Assembly: GCA_943324545.2 (NCBI GenBank)
Contig: CALPMA020000006.1
Location: 1-35,215 of the forward strand
Origin: Chitinophaga pinensis
Lineage (GTDB): Bacteria; Bacteroidota; Bacteroidia; Flavobacteriales; Flavobacteriaceae
Length of the DNA: 35,215 nt
Direction: 5' to 3'
In this document: piece by piece, positions 1-8,511 of the stretch
Position numbering within the stretch: the stretch's first letter is position 1
How the letters are laid out: each line of letters starts with the position of its first letter
Translations under genes and position numbers: made by a program
Notes under the pieces: generated by a model
Databases searched by the model: none
What the model saw: only the letters and a program-made list of their open reading frames with translations
Told to the model about the DNA's origin: nothing

Positions 1-672
1 AATTCCGAAACCTGGTGTTTCACAATTGGGGCATAATGATTTTATCTTGTCAACTAATTTAAAAGTAGCATTTTCAATTACTTTCATCCGACTGGGGTTG
101 AACATGGCTCTCATATCAGTTTCAATATAAGCGGTACCATAATTTTTAATTAGCTTAAAAAAAGTATCATATAGTAAATTCTCATCAATTATTCCTTTAG
201 TAATTCCGTCTAATTTCTCTTTTGATTTTCTAAGAATTAGGCCATGTAAAGGAAAATTTGATTTGGTTGCAAATTCTTGAAGTTCTTCTATTGTTTTTAT
301 TTCTGAGCCATTGAAATTGGTTTCTAAACTTAGCTCTCGTGCACTAATTTCAATATTATTTTTCTTGTCTATAAAGACTAAAAATTCATCATCGGCAGCT
401 GCAAAAAAAATGGTGGGATGAGATCCAAAAGAACCTTCACTTGCAATTGCTAAATCACAATTTGTTAAATCCATACCTATTAAGCATTTATTTCGAGCAG
501 TTGTAATTGGATCTTCCGTTCTTTCAATCTCTCCAGTAAATGTTCCCAATTTATCAGTATCTAAATCAGAAGCAACAAAGCATTTCACTCCCAATTGGCT
601 TTCTAAAATTGGAGCAATTACTTTTTCTTTTTGGTGTTTTGTTGCAATAAGTAAATTCCTTCCTTGGAACAT
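1..672 (-). CDS. DUF6671-like protein, truncated by the left window edge
   Basis: Manual reverse-strand translation is open for 224 codons with no stop from ATG at 672 to position 1: MFQGRNLLIATKHQKEKVIAPILESQLGVKCFVASDLDTDKLGTFTGEIERTEDP...CPNCETPGFGI. Absent from the ORF track because it has no stop inside the window. The family call is from recognition of the N-terminal motif. Confidence 0.75.
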   Translation of the reverse strand, partial: MFQGRNLLIATKHQKEKVIAPILESQLGVKCFVASDLDTDKLGTFTGEIERTEDPITTARNKCLIGMDLTNCDLAIASEGSFGSHPTIFFAAADDEFLVFIDKKNNIEISARELSLETNFNGSEIKTIEELQEFATKSNFPLHGLILRKSKEKLDGITKGIIDENLLYDTFFKLIKNYGTAYIETDMRAMFNPSRMKVIENATFKLVDKIKSLCPNCETPGFGI

Positions 673-953
673 TAATTGTCTTTTAATGAAATGTTTATTT
701 CCGAATTAATCACCAGTTTTTTGTTATTGGCTTTAGCCTCTAAAATAATTTCCTCAAGTTTTTCAATCTCGTTTTTTAGTAGTGGAATTTTCTTTTGAGC
801 CGTTTCATCGTCTTTTCCATATCGCTCTTGAGAACTCCAATTTTGTATATTATGAAAATTGATTTTGGAATTAAACATACTTGTTAGGATTTCTCTCGCC
901 TCATTGAATGAAAATTCACCTTCGATAAGTTTTAATTTTTCAATTTTATTCAT
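672..953 (-). CDS. Conserved hypothetical protein, 93 aa
   Basis: Complete ORF. Its stop (672-674) overlaps the ATG of the DUF6671-like gene (670-672), which suggests translational coupling. Confidence 0.65.
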   Translation of the reverse strand: MNKIEKLKLIEGEFSFNEAREILTSMFNSKINFHNIQNWSSQERYGKDDETAQKKIPLLKNEIEKLEEIILEAKANNKKLVINSEINISLKDN

Positions 954-1122
954 TTTCTTTTGAATTTTTAGGGGATGATGATTTTAATGCTAATACTCCA
1001 ATAATTATTGATAATGATGTAAATATTTGACTATTTATTTCGTCTTTTGTTATAAATGCTGAAACAAGAAATGAAATCATTACTATTAAATAGAAGCTTG
1101 TTTTCATTCGAATTAAATCCAT
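946..1122 (-). CDS. Small membrane protein, 58 aa
   Basis: Manual translation MDLIRMKTSFYLIVMISFLVSAFITKDEINSQIFTSLSIIIGVLALKSSSPKNSKENE*, with two hydrophobic segments. Overlaps the downstream gene start by 8 nt. Below the ORF-track size cutoff. Confidence 0.5.
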   Translation of the reverse strand: MDLIRMKTSFYLIVMISFLVSAFITKDEINSQIFTSLSIIIGVLALKSSSPKNSKENE

Positions 1123-1218
1123 CCTGTTTCAATTTTAGTTACTTATTAAAATTCAAAAAGTGTTGAAGTATTTTTTAAACACTGCAAAATTGATGATTCT
1201 AATTCATAAATTTTTATT

Positions 1219-1226
1219 TATCTTTG
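1219..1226 (+). promoter_or_regulatory. Predicted Bacteroidota -7 promoter element (TATCTTTG) for the lysR-type gene
   Basis: Matches TAnnTTTG, 24 nt upstream of the ATG at 1251. Confidence 0.5.
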
Positions 1227-1250
1227 TAATGTAATACATTAAATATATCT

Positions 1251-2174
1251 ATGAATTATACTTTGAATCAATTGCAGATTTTTTTGAAAATAGTGCAAAC
1301 AAAAAGCGTAACAAAAGCCTCAGAAGAGTTGCATCTTACTCAACCAGCGGTTTCTATACAGTTAAAAAATTTTCAAGAACAATTCGACATTCCATTGACA
1401 GAAGTGGTAGGGCGAAAAATTTATATCACTGATTTTGGATTAGAAATTGCAGAAGCTGTTGAAAATATTATCAACCAAGTTTATGCTATTAATAATAAAA
1501 CCTTAGCTTTCAAAGGCCAATTAACAGGTCGTTTAAAAATTTCTGTAGTCTCAACTGGAAAGTATGTAATGCCTTATTTTTTATCCAATTTTATGAAACA
1601 ACATATTGGAATTGAACTAATGATGGATGTTACCAATAAAAATAAAGTTATTGAAAGTTTAGAAAATAATGAAGTTGATTTTGCTCTTGTTTCTATTTTA
1701 CCAAACTCATTAAATATTGAAAAATTAGATCTACTTCAAAATAAGTTATTCTTGGTTGGAAGCAATGAATTAAGAATAACTAATAGAACTAATATTAATG
1801 ATACTTTTAAAGATTTGCCTTTAATATTTAGAGAAAAAGGCTCTGGAACAAGACAAATAATGGAAAGTTTTATAGATCGTAATAATATTTCTGGCTTAAA
1901 AAAAATGGAGTTAACTTCTAATGAAGCGGTTAAACAATCATTATTAGCAGGTTTAGGTTATTCAATTATGCCTTTAATTGGAATTAAAAACGAAATTCAT
2001 AATAATGAATTAAAAATCATCTCAATTAAAGGTCTTCCAATAAAAACAACTTGGAGTTTAATTTGGTTAAAGGGAAAGAAACATTCCCCGGTTTCTAAAT
2101 CTTTTTTAGAGTATTTGACTAAAGAAAAGGACCAAATTATTCAGGAACAATTTAGCTGGTACGAACAATATTAG
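1251..2174 (+). CDS. LysR-family transcriptional regulator
   Basis: 307 aa with N-terminal wHTH signature (LNQLQIFLKIVQTKSVTKASEELHLTQPAVSIQLKNFQ) and a substrate-binding domain. Confidence 0.92.
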   Translation: MNYTLNQLQIFLKIVQTKSVTKASEELHLTQPAVSIQLKNFQEQFDIPLTEVVGRKIYITDFGLEIAEAVENIINQVYAINNKTLAFKGQLTGRLKISVVSTGKYVMPYFLSNFMKQHIGIELMMDVTNKNKVIESLENNEVDFALVSILPNSLNIEKLDLLQNKLFLVGSNELRITNRTNINDTFKDLPLIFREKGSGTRQIMESFIDRNNISGLKKMELTSNEAVKQSLLAGLGYSIMPLIGIKNEIHNNELKIISIKGLPIKTTWSLIWLKGKKHSPVSKSFLEYLTKEKDQIIQEQFSWYEQY

Positions 2175-2263
2175 AGGAAGAAAATTACAAATATTTTTTT
2201 AAACAAAATTTTAAATTACAATAAAACCTTCATTCTTTAAACCACTGTTAAAAGTCAGTTTTA

Positions 2264-2885
2264 CTATTTTACCTCTTGTAATTCTATGCCTTTTGGAATT
2301 AAAAAAAAATCATCTTCTATTTTTCTAAAATTGATTTTAATAGCAGTGCTTTCTAATGTCAAACCTTGATTTTCAATTATGAAAAGTGTTTTTAGCGGAA
2401 TAGATTTTGTGATTGAAGTAATCTTATTGAGATTTCCATATTTATGGTTATTATAAAATTTAGGATCTATTGATAATTTTGAACTGAAATAATATTTTTG
2501 TATGACGCCAAGAGATTTAATAATTAATTCATCGCAAATGATACCTAATGCCTGCAAAGCTTTCTTATTAACTGTTATTTTAGTTATACTGTCGTTATTA
2601 GAATTCGCATCATTACTATAAATTATTCTTTTTTTTTTTTGGTGTAAATTTTATTTCATTTTTTTTATAAATCGTCCAAGTTTGATTGTTTGGAACACTG
2701 TATTTGTAGTTTCCATTTTTATAATAATAATTCTCGATTGAGTCAGTTATCATTTGGCAATATTCAATCTTCCAACCAATCTTATTGCTTTTGCACTCAT
2801 TTTTATATATAATTTCTCCTTCAAAGTTTTGTGAAAAAGATGTTGTAGAGAAAAACAAAAAAAATAAAATAAGTTTAAAGTTCAT
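2264..2885 (-). pseudogene. Secreted protein gene split by a frameshift at a homopolymer (ORFs 2616-2885 and 2264-2557)
   Basis: The N-terminal ORF has a signal peptide (MNFKLILFFLFFSTTSFSQ) and runs out just after an A12 tract. The frame containing the second ORF is open back through the tract. Removing one A gives one 207-codon ORF reading ...EIKFTPKKKRIIYSNDANSNNDSITKITVNKKALQALGIICDELIIKSLGVIQKYYFSSK... The second ORF as listed starts only at an internal TTG. Confidence 0.8.
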
Positions 2886-3015
2886 AATTTAAGGTTGTTT
2901 TAACTTAAAACTTAAAGTTATAAATATTAACCTACTGATTTATGGGATATATTAATTGGGTAATTCGTTATTAAGTTATTTTAATTATTAAAATGGATAA
3001 TAGATGAGAGCTAGA

Positions 3016-3588
3016 TTATATCTTCTTCACATATTGCGTGATAATCACAATAGTTTGTCCATCAACACGACCTTCAATGTATTCTGCATTTTCGTGATCC
3101 AATCGAATGTTTCTCACTGAGGTGCCTTGTTTAGCAACCATGCTTGACCCTTTTACTTTCAAATCTTTAATTAAAACTACCGAATCTCCTGTAGCTAAAA
3201 TAACGCCATTTACATCGCGGTGAACGACCTTGTTTTCGTCGTCTTCTCCTTCGCCAGTTGCTTGCGCCCAAGCTAATGTCTCGTCGTCAAGATACATCAT
3301 ATCTAACAATTCTTTGGGCCAACCCGCTAAACGTAAACGACTTAACATTCTCCAAGCCACAACTTGAACGGCTACATTTTCGTTCCACATGCTGTCGTTC
3401 AAACAACGCCAATGGTTTAGATCTTCATTTCCTGGGTTATCAATTTGGTCTATGCATGTTTTGCAAGCCAATAAATTATCGTCTAATCCACCTTTTTTTG
3501 TAGGCAACACATTGAATACTTTTAGGTTTTCAGTCGATGCACACAATTCACATTTTGATTCGCTGCGTTTGTTTAAGGCTCTTTCCAT
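3016..3588 (-). CDS. PhnA-domain zinc-ribbon protein
   Basis: CELCAS...CKTC zinc-ribbon pairs, SMWNENVAVQVVAWRML segment and C-terminal domain (DVNGVILATGDSVVLIKDLKVKGSS) characteristic of PhnA/YjdM-type proteins. Confidence 0.88.
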   Translation of the reverse strand: MERALNKRSESKCELCASTENLKVFNVLPTKKGGLDDNLLACKTCIDQIDNPGNEDLNHWRCLNDSMWNENVAVQVVAWRMLSRLRLAGWPKELLDMMYLDDETLAWAQATGEGEDDENKVVHRDVNGVILATGDSVVLIKDLKVKGSSMVAKQGTSVRNIRLDHENAEYIEGRVDGQTIVIITQYVKKI

Positions 3589-3650
3589 AATTTTATTTTA
3601 GGATGCGGAAATACAATTATATATACACTTCCCTAAATGGTATTTAGTTT

Positions 3651-4115
3651 CTAATTTTGTTTTTTTACTCGAACTGCCTCAGGAACGAGTTTTTCATATT
3701 CACCACCATTTCTAATAACATCGCGAACAATGCTAGAACTTATATAGGAGGTTTTAGCTGCCGTTAGTAAAAACACGGTTTCAATTTTGGAGAGTTTTCT
3801 ATTGGTGTGGGCTATGGCTTTTTCAAACTCAAAGTCGGCAGGATTTCTCAAGCCACGAAGGATATAGTTGGCCTTAATTTTTGCACATAAATCGATAGTC
3901 AAACCTTGATAAGTGATTACCGAAACTTTAGGTTCGTTTTTAAATGTCTCCTCAATGAATCTCTTGCGTTCTTCTAAGGAAAACATATATTTTTTTTCAG
4001 AATTAACACCAATAGCGATTACAATTTCATGAAATAATGGAATGGCTCTTTTAATAATATCTTCATGTCCTAAAGTTAAAGGATCAAATGATCCAGGGAA
4101 AACGGCTTTTTTCAT
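3651..4115 (-). CDS. coaD: Phosphopantetheine adenylyltransferase
   Basis: MKKAVFPGSFDPLTLGHEDIIKRA and YISSSIVRDVIRNGG motifs of CoaD; 154 aa. Confidence 0.97.
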   Translation of the reverse strand: MKKAVFPGSFDPLTLGHEDIIKRAIPLFHEIVIAIGVNSEKKYMFSLEERKRFIEETFKNEPKVSVITYQGLTIDLCAKIKANYILRGLRNPADFEFEKAIAHTNRKLSKIETVFLLTAAKTSYISSSIVRDVIRNGGEYEKLVPEAVRVKKQN

Positions 4116-4139
4116 ATGTATTTTTATAGGTGTAAAGAT

Positions 4140-5114
4140 TTAATTATTTAATGCCAATTCAATTGCGTTGGTGAACAATTCTTCTAATGAAATTCCAGCT
4201 ACTTTGGCTTGTTGCGGAATCAAACTTTCGGTGGTTAAACCGGGTATAGTGTTCATTTCTAGCATGTGCGGTTCTCCGTTTACAATGATGAATTCGCTTC
4301 TTGAGAAGCCTTTCATTTTTAAAATTTCGTAGGCGCGTTTTGCAATGTCACCTACTTTATGAGTCATTTCATCAGAAATTCTAGCCGGTGTAATTTCCTG
4401 AGATTTTCCTAAATATTTGGCTTCATAATCGAAGAAGTCGTTTTCTGAAACTATTTCAGTAATTGGTAAAACGGTAATTTTTCCTTGATAATTAATCACT
4501 CCTACCGAAACTTCTGTTCCGTCAAGGAAACTCTCAATAATAATTTCGTTATCTTCTTTATAGGCTACTTCAATGGCAATTGGCAATTCTGCAGCTGTTT
4601 TTACTTTTGAAATTCCAAAGCTAGACCCTGATTTATTTGGTTTCACAAAACAAGGTAAACCAACTTTATTTATAATTTCGGAAGTGTCAACGTGATCTCC
4701 TTTATTTAGATAATAGGAAGTAGCTGTTTTAATTCCGTAGGGTTTTAATACAGATAATAAATCGCGTTTGTTGAAGGTAAGTGCTGCTTGGTAATAATCG
4801 CATGAGGTTTGTGGTATTCCCAATAATTCGAAATAAGCTTGCATTAATCCATCTTCACCTGGAGTTCCATGGATGGCATTAAAAACTGCATCGAAGGCAA
4901 TTTTTGTTCCGTTTACTGTGGTTGAAAAATCGTTTTTATCAATTGGAAATTCAACATTATTAGCATCAACATAGACCCATTTTTCTTTGAAAACATGGAT
5001 GCGATAACCCTTAAATTTCGATTGATCTAAAAAGTTAAACACCACATTTCCACTGACTAACGAAATTTTATATTCGCTTGAATAACCTCCCATGATAATT
5101 GCAATATTCTTCAT
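4140..5114 (-). CDS. ddl: D-alanine--D-alanine ligase
   Basis: IIMGGYSSEYKISL, HGTPGEDG, FVKPNKSGSSFGISKV and HMLEMNTIPGLT motifs; 324 aa. Confidence 0.96.
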   Translation of the reverse strand: MKNIAIIMGGYSSEYKISLVSGNVVFNFLDQSKFKGYRIHVFKEKWVYVDANNVEFPIDKNDFSTTVNGTKIAFDAVFNAIHGTPGEDGLMQAYFELLGIPQTSCDYYQAALTFNKRDLLSVLKPYGIKTATSYYLNKGDHVDTSEIINKVGLPCFVKPNKSGSSFGISKVKTAAELPIAIEVAYKEDNEIIIESFLDGTEVSVGVINYQGKITVLPITEIVSENDFFDYEAKYLGKSQEITPARISDEMTHKVGDIAKRAYEILKMKGFSRSEFIIVNGEPHMLEMNTIPGLTTESLIPQQAKVAGISLEELFTNAIELALNN

Positions 5115-5147
5115 TTTTCACTCTTTAATTTAATTTTATTTCAAATA

Positions 5148-5218
5148 CCTAGCCCTGACAGAAGGGAAATCCCACGCTTTTTTGCGTGAATTGGAATGAT
5201 GGCAGGAAATAGCTCCTA
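5148..5218. repeat. Candidate interspersed intergenic repeat or structured RNA element (TAGCCC...hairpin...ATAGCTCCTAA)
   Basis: Outer blocks CCTAGCC (5148-5154) and GGCAGG (5201-5206) can pair as CCT(A)GCC/GGCAGG with a bulged A. Inner perfect hairpin CACGC-TTTTTT-GCGTG (5173-5188). The block order resembles an element I recall recurring in Flavobacteriia intergenic regions. Confidence 0.55.
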
Positions 5219-5271
5219 ATTAATAACAAAAATATCATTTTTTTTCAAACGAATTACCTTTACAATTTTTA

Positions 5272-5279
5272 TATCTTTG
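5272..5279 (+). promoter_or_regulatory. Predicted -7 promoter element (TATCTTTG) for the PASTA-rluD operon
   Basis: TAnnTTTG match 16 nt upstream of the ATG at 5296. Confidence 0.5.
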
Positions 5280-5295
5280 CAGTAAATTGAATACT

Positions 5296-5901
5296 ATGAG
5301 TTTGAAAGAATATTTAAAGAGTAAAGTTTTTGCGGTTCAAGTTTTTGTGGCTTTGATAATTATATTGGTATTAGGCTATTTATTCATGCATTGGTTAACA
5401 TTTACGACTGATCATGGAAATGAAATAACGGTTCCCAATTTGGGAAAAATGACGGAAGAGCAAGTAGAAGAAACAGTGGACGATTTGGATTTGGAATACG
5501 TTCTTTTAGATAGTGTCGATTTTAATCCTGCCTTTCCAAAGCACACGGTGGTGGAGCAAGATCCTATGCCGGGCGCAAAAGTGAAGAAGAATAGAAAGAT
5601 TTATATTAAGATAAATTCATCGGGTTTTACTATGGTTAGAATTCCTAATTTAATTCAAAAGACCTATCGTCAGGCGGGTCCAACATTAAAATCATTAGGG
5701 CTTGAACCAGGAGAAATTACCTACAAGCCAGATTTAGCAAAAGACATGGTTTTAGAAATGTATTGTAATGGTAAGAAATTAAATCCTGGAGATAAAATCT
5801 TTAAGTCTTCCAAAATTGATTTGGTTCTAGGCGATGGAAATCAGGGGTTTATTGAGCCAGCCGACAGCATTACTGCCGAAAAACCTTTAAATGAAGAATA
5901 G
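5296..5901 (+). CDS. PASTA-domain protein with an N-terminal transmembrane anchor
   Basis: One TM helix (VFVALIIILVLGYLFMHWL) followed by PASTA-type repeats (VPNLGKMTEEQVEETVDDLDLEYVLLDSV...VVEQDPMPGAKVKKNRKIYIKIN; IPNLIQKTYRQAGPTLKSLGLEPG). The ATG at 5296 is preferred over the TTG at 5287. Confidence 0.9.
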   Translation: MSLKEYLKSKVFAVQVFVALIIILVLGYLFMHWLTFTTDHGNEITVPNLGKMTEEQVEETVDDLDLEYVLLDSVDFNPAFPKHTVVEQDPMPGAKVKKNRKIYIKINSSGFTMVRIPNLIQKTYRQAGPTLKSLGLEPGEITYKPDLAKDMVLEMYCNGKKLNPGDKIFKSSKIDLVLGDGNQGFIEPADSITAEKPLNEE

Positions 5902-6937
5902 CAATACCGACATAGAGGAAATAGAAGAAGAGTTATTTGAGCATTTTAGATTTGATGTTCCTAAAGGGCAATTGTTATTGAGAATTGACAAATTTTTGAT
6001 GAATTTGATTCCTAATGCCACACGAAATAAAATTCAAAATGCAGCTTCTGCAGGAGATATTTATGTGAATGATATACCTGTAAAATCAAATTATCGTGTA
6101 AAACCTATGGATGTGGTTCGGATTATGTTATCACACCCTCCGTTTGAAAACCGCGTAGATCCTGAGAATATCCCCCTAAACATTGTTTATGAAGACAATA
6201 CTTTATTGCTAATAAACAAATCCTCCGATTTTGTAGTTCATCCTGGACATGGAAATTATACTGGTACTTTAGTGAATGCCTTGGCGTATCATTTTGAGAA
6301 TTTGCCAATGAATTCTAGTGAGCGTCCCGGACTAGTTCACAGAATTGATAAAGACACTACCGGACTTTTAGTAATTGCAAAAACAGAAGCGGCCATGACA
6401 CATTTGGCAAAGCAATTTGAATTAAAAACTACTGAAAGAGAATACATTGCGTTAGTTTGGGGAACTGTGAAAGAAGACGAAGGTACCATTGAAGGAAATA
6501 TAGCACGACATGTAAAAGACAGAATGCAAATGGCCGTTTTTGAAGATCCTACCATTGGAAAACCAGCGGTTACACATTATAAGGTTTTGGAGCGTTTTGG
6601 TTATGTGACTTTGGTTTCTTGTATATTAGAAACCGGGCGTACACATCAAATTCGCGTTCATATGAAACATATTGGTCATCCTCTTTTTAATGATGCTCGT
6701 TATGGTGGCGATTTAATTTTGAAGGGAACTACATTTACTAAATACAAACAGTTTATAGACAATTGTTTTAAGATATTACCAAGACAAGCTTTGCACGCAA
6801 AAACACTTGGATTTGTTCATCCTACCACGGGTGAAATGATGCGTTTTGATACTGAATTACCACAAGACATGTACGAATGTATTGAAAAGTGGCGAAACTA
6901 CTCTAAGTCACACGAAGTGATGGAAGAGGAGCAATAG
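5891..6937 (+). CDS. rluD: Ribosomal large-subunit pseudouridine synthase, RluD family
   Basis: S4-like N-terminus plus HRIDKDTTGLLVIAKT and GRTHQIRVHMKHIGHP motifs. Overlaps the PASTA gene by 11 nt. Confidence 0.94.
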   Translation: MKNSNTDIEEIEEELFEHFRFDVPKGQLLLRIDKFLMNLIPNATRNKIQNAASAGDIYVNDIPVKSNYRVKPMDVVRIMLSHPPFENRVDPENIPLNIVYEDNTLLLINKSSDFVVHPGHGNYTGTLVNALAYHFENLPMNSSERPGLVHRIDKDTTGLLVIAKTEAAMTHLAKQFELKTTEREYIALVWGTVKEDEGTIEGNIARHVKDRMQMAVFEDPTIGKPAVTHYKVLERFGYVTLVSCILETGRTHQIRVHMKHIGHPLFNDARYGGDLILKGTTFTKYKQFIDNCFKILPRQALHAKTLGFVHPTTGEMMRFDTELPQDMYECIEKWRNYSKSHEVMEEEQ

Positions 6938-6943
6938 ATAATA

Positions 6944-6968
6944 AAAGGGGTTCAAATTGAACCCCTTT
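6944..6968. terminator. Bidirectional intrinsic terminator
   Basis: AAAGGGGTTCAA-A-TTGAACCCCTTT perfect inverted repeat between convergent genes ending at 6937 (+) and 6976 (-). Confidence 0.8.
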
Positions 6969-6975
6969 ACTTTAT

Positions 6976-7542
6976 TTAGAAACTGTATCCTACTCTAATT
7001 CCTACTCTAGGAACTAAACTTGAAAAGGATCTATTATCTACATCGTCTGTGCCTCGCCATTCTATTTTCCAAAGGCAACCCATAGAAGGTTCGATGCTTA
7101 ACTCTTTTGAAACTTTCCATTTGTATCCAACTTCTGGATTGAAAAAGGAAATGTATTTATAAGTTCCGGTATAATTTTGTTCTTTAAAACGAATGTATCC
7201 AAATTCTAGGCTGTTTTGGTAGTAAAAATCATTCCAACTTTCTTTCTTTAAATACGTTCTGGAACCTGATGATAATAGTATCCCTGTTCCAACATATTTT
7301 TCGCCACCAAGACTAACTACTGTTCTTCCGTAGCCTAATTTTAAAATATTGGAACTGTTATAACCGAAAAGACTTTTTAAAAGGTTCTTTTTTTCTCCTG
7401 TTAATTCGAATGCGCTAGGTTCAGAAGCGCTAAACCCTAAACTTATGGTTCTTCGTTGTTCAATAACTCTTGCTTTTTTTATTTTGCCTTGTGCAAAACC
7501 AAAGTTGCTAATTAAAAGTGCTAGTACTACAATTTTTTTCAT
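6976..7542 (-). CDS. Outer-membrane beta-barrel-like secreted protein
   Basis: Signal peptide MKKIVVLALLISNFGFAQG, alternating aromatic beta strands, C-terminal VGIRVGYSF. Confidence 0.7.
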   Translation of the reverse strand: MKKIVVLALLISNFGFAQGKIKKARVIEQRRTISLGFSASEPSAFELTGEKKNLLKSLFGYNSSNILKLGYGRTVVSLGGEKYVGTGILLSSGSRTYLKKESWNDFYYQNSLEFGYIRFKEQNYTGTYKYISFFNPEVGYKWKVSKELSIEPSMGCLWKIEWRGTDDVDNRSFSSLVPRVGIRVGYSF

Positions 7543-7645
7543 ATTAAATTAAATTAGGTTTAGTAACAAATGTAATCAAATTATGTAATAATAGAAAAAT
7601 ACTATTATAAAGAATTAGTAATCTTATTTTGTTATTTGTATTTTT

Positions 7646-7659
7646 GATTTTCGAAAATC
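7646..7659. promoter_or_regulatory. Perfect 14-bp palindrome GATTTTCGAAAATC at the predicted yaaA transcription start; candidate operator
   Basis: Its first G is the last base of a TATTTTTG -7 element (7639-7646); the yaaA ATG is at 7667. Confidence 0.45.
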
Positions 7660-7666
7660 TACTCAC

Positions 7667-8425
7667 ATGAAAATTGTAATTTCACCGGCTAAGTCCTTAA
7701 ACTTTGAATCTGAATTACCAATCCAGAATTTTTCCGAAGCTACCTTTTTAAAAGAAGCGCGACAAGTTCATAAAGAATTGAAAAAATTGAAACCTAAAGA
7801 TTTATCAAAATTGATGGACATTTCAGAAAAATTGGCTGAATTGAATTGGGAACGCAATCAAAGTTGGAAAATCCCATTTACCCTAGATAATTCCCGACCT
7901 GCAATTTATGCTTTTGACGGTGAAGTTTACACCGGCTTAGATGCCTACACGATTCCGATGGAAAAAATGGAAGGCTTACAAAATCAATTGTATATCCTTT
8001 CAGGATTATACGGCTTATTGAAGCCACTAGATTTAATTCAGGCTTACCGATTGGAAATGGGAACCTCTATTGCCATTGGTGAATCCAAAAATTTATATGC
8101 CTTTTGGAGAACAAAGATAACTAAGGCGTTAAACAAATCACTTTCAAAAGATGAGTTTTTATTAAATTTAGCAAGCAATGAATATTTCTCGGTTGTTGAT
8201 ACCAAATCACTTAAAACTAAAGTCATTACCCCAGAATTTAAAGATTATAAAGACGGCAATCTTAAGATGATTAGTTTCTTTGCTAAAAAGGCTAGAGGTT
8301 TAATGGTTCGATACATTATTGACACTGATTCCCAAACTATTGATGATATCAAAGGATTTAATTATGAAGGTTATGCTTTTGACATTAATTTGTCAAGCGA
8401 TTCAAAATTAGTTTTTACTAGGTAA
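7667..8425 (+). CDS. yaaA: Peroxide stress protein YaaA (DUF328 family)
   Basis: MKIVISPAKSLNFESELP, RPAIYAFDGEVYTGLDA, LYILSGLYGLLKPLDLIQAYRLEMGT and ISFFAKKARGLMVRYII motifs. Confidence 0.95.
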   Translation: MKIVISPAKSLNFESELPIQNFSEATFLKEARQVHKELKKLKPKDLSKLMDISEKLAELNWERNQSWKIPFTLDNSRPAIYAFDGEVYTGLDAYTIPMEKMEGLQNQLYILSGLYGLLKPLDLIQAYRLEMGTSIAIGESKNLYAFWRTKITKALNKSLSKDEFLLNLASNEYFSVVDTKSLKTKVITPEFKDYKDGNLKMISFFAKKARGLMVRYIIDTDSQTIDDIKGFNYEGYAFDINLSSDSKLVFTR

Positions 8426-8511
8426 ATTTTTCGCCTTTTTTCTTTAAAGTAGTCACAACGAAAAAAAGAAATTAAGAAATATAAAACTGAATAAAGTTAA
8501 TTTATATTAAC

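Noticed and set aside
3258-3601. Plus-strand ORFs (81 and 70 aa) antisense to the PhnA gene
   Set aside because: They lie fully opposite a well-supported CDS, show no recognisable domain, and overlap each other.
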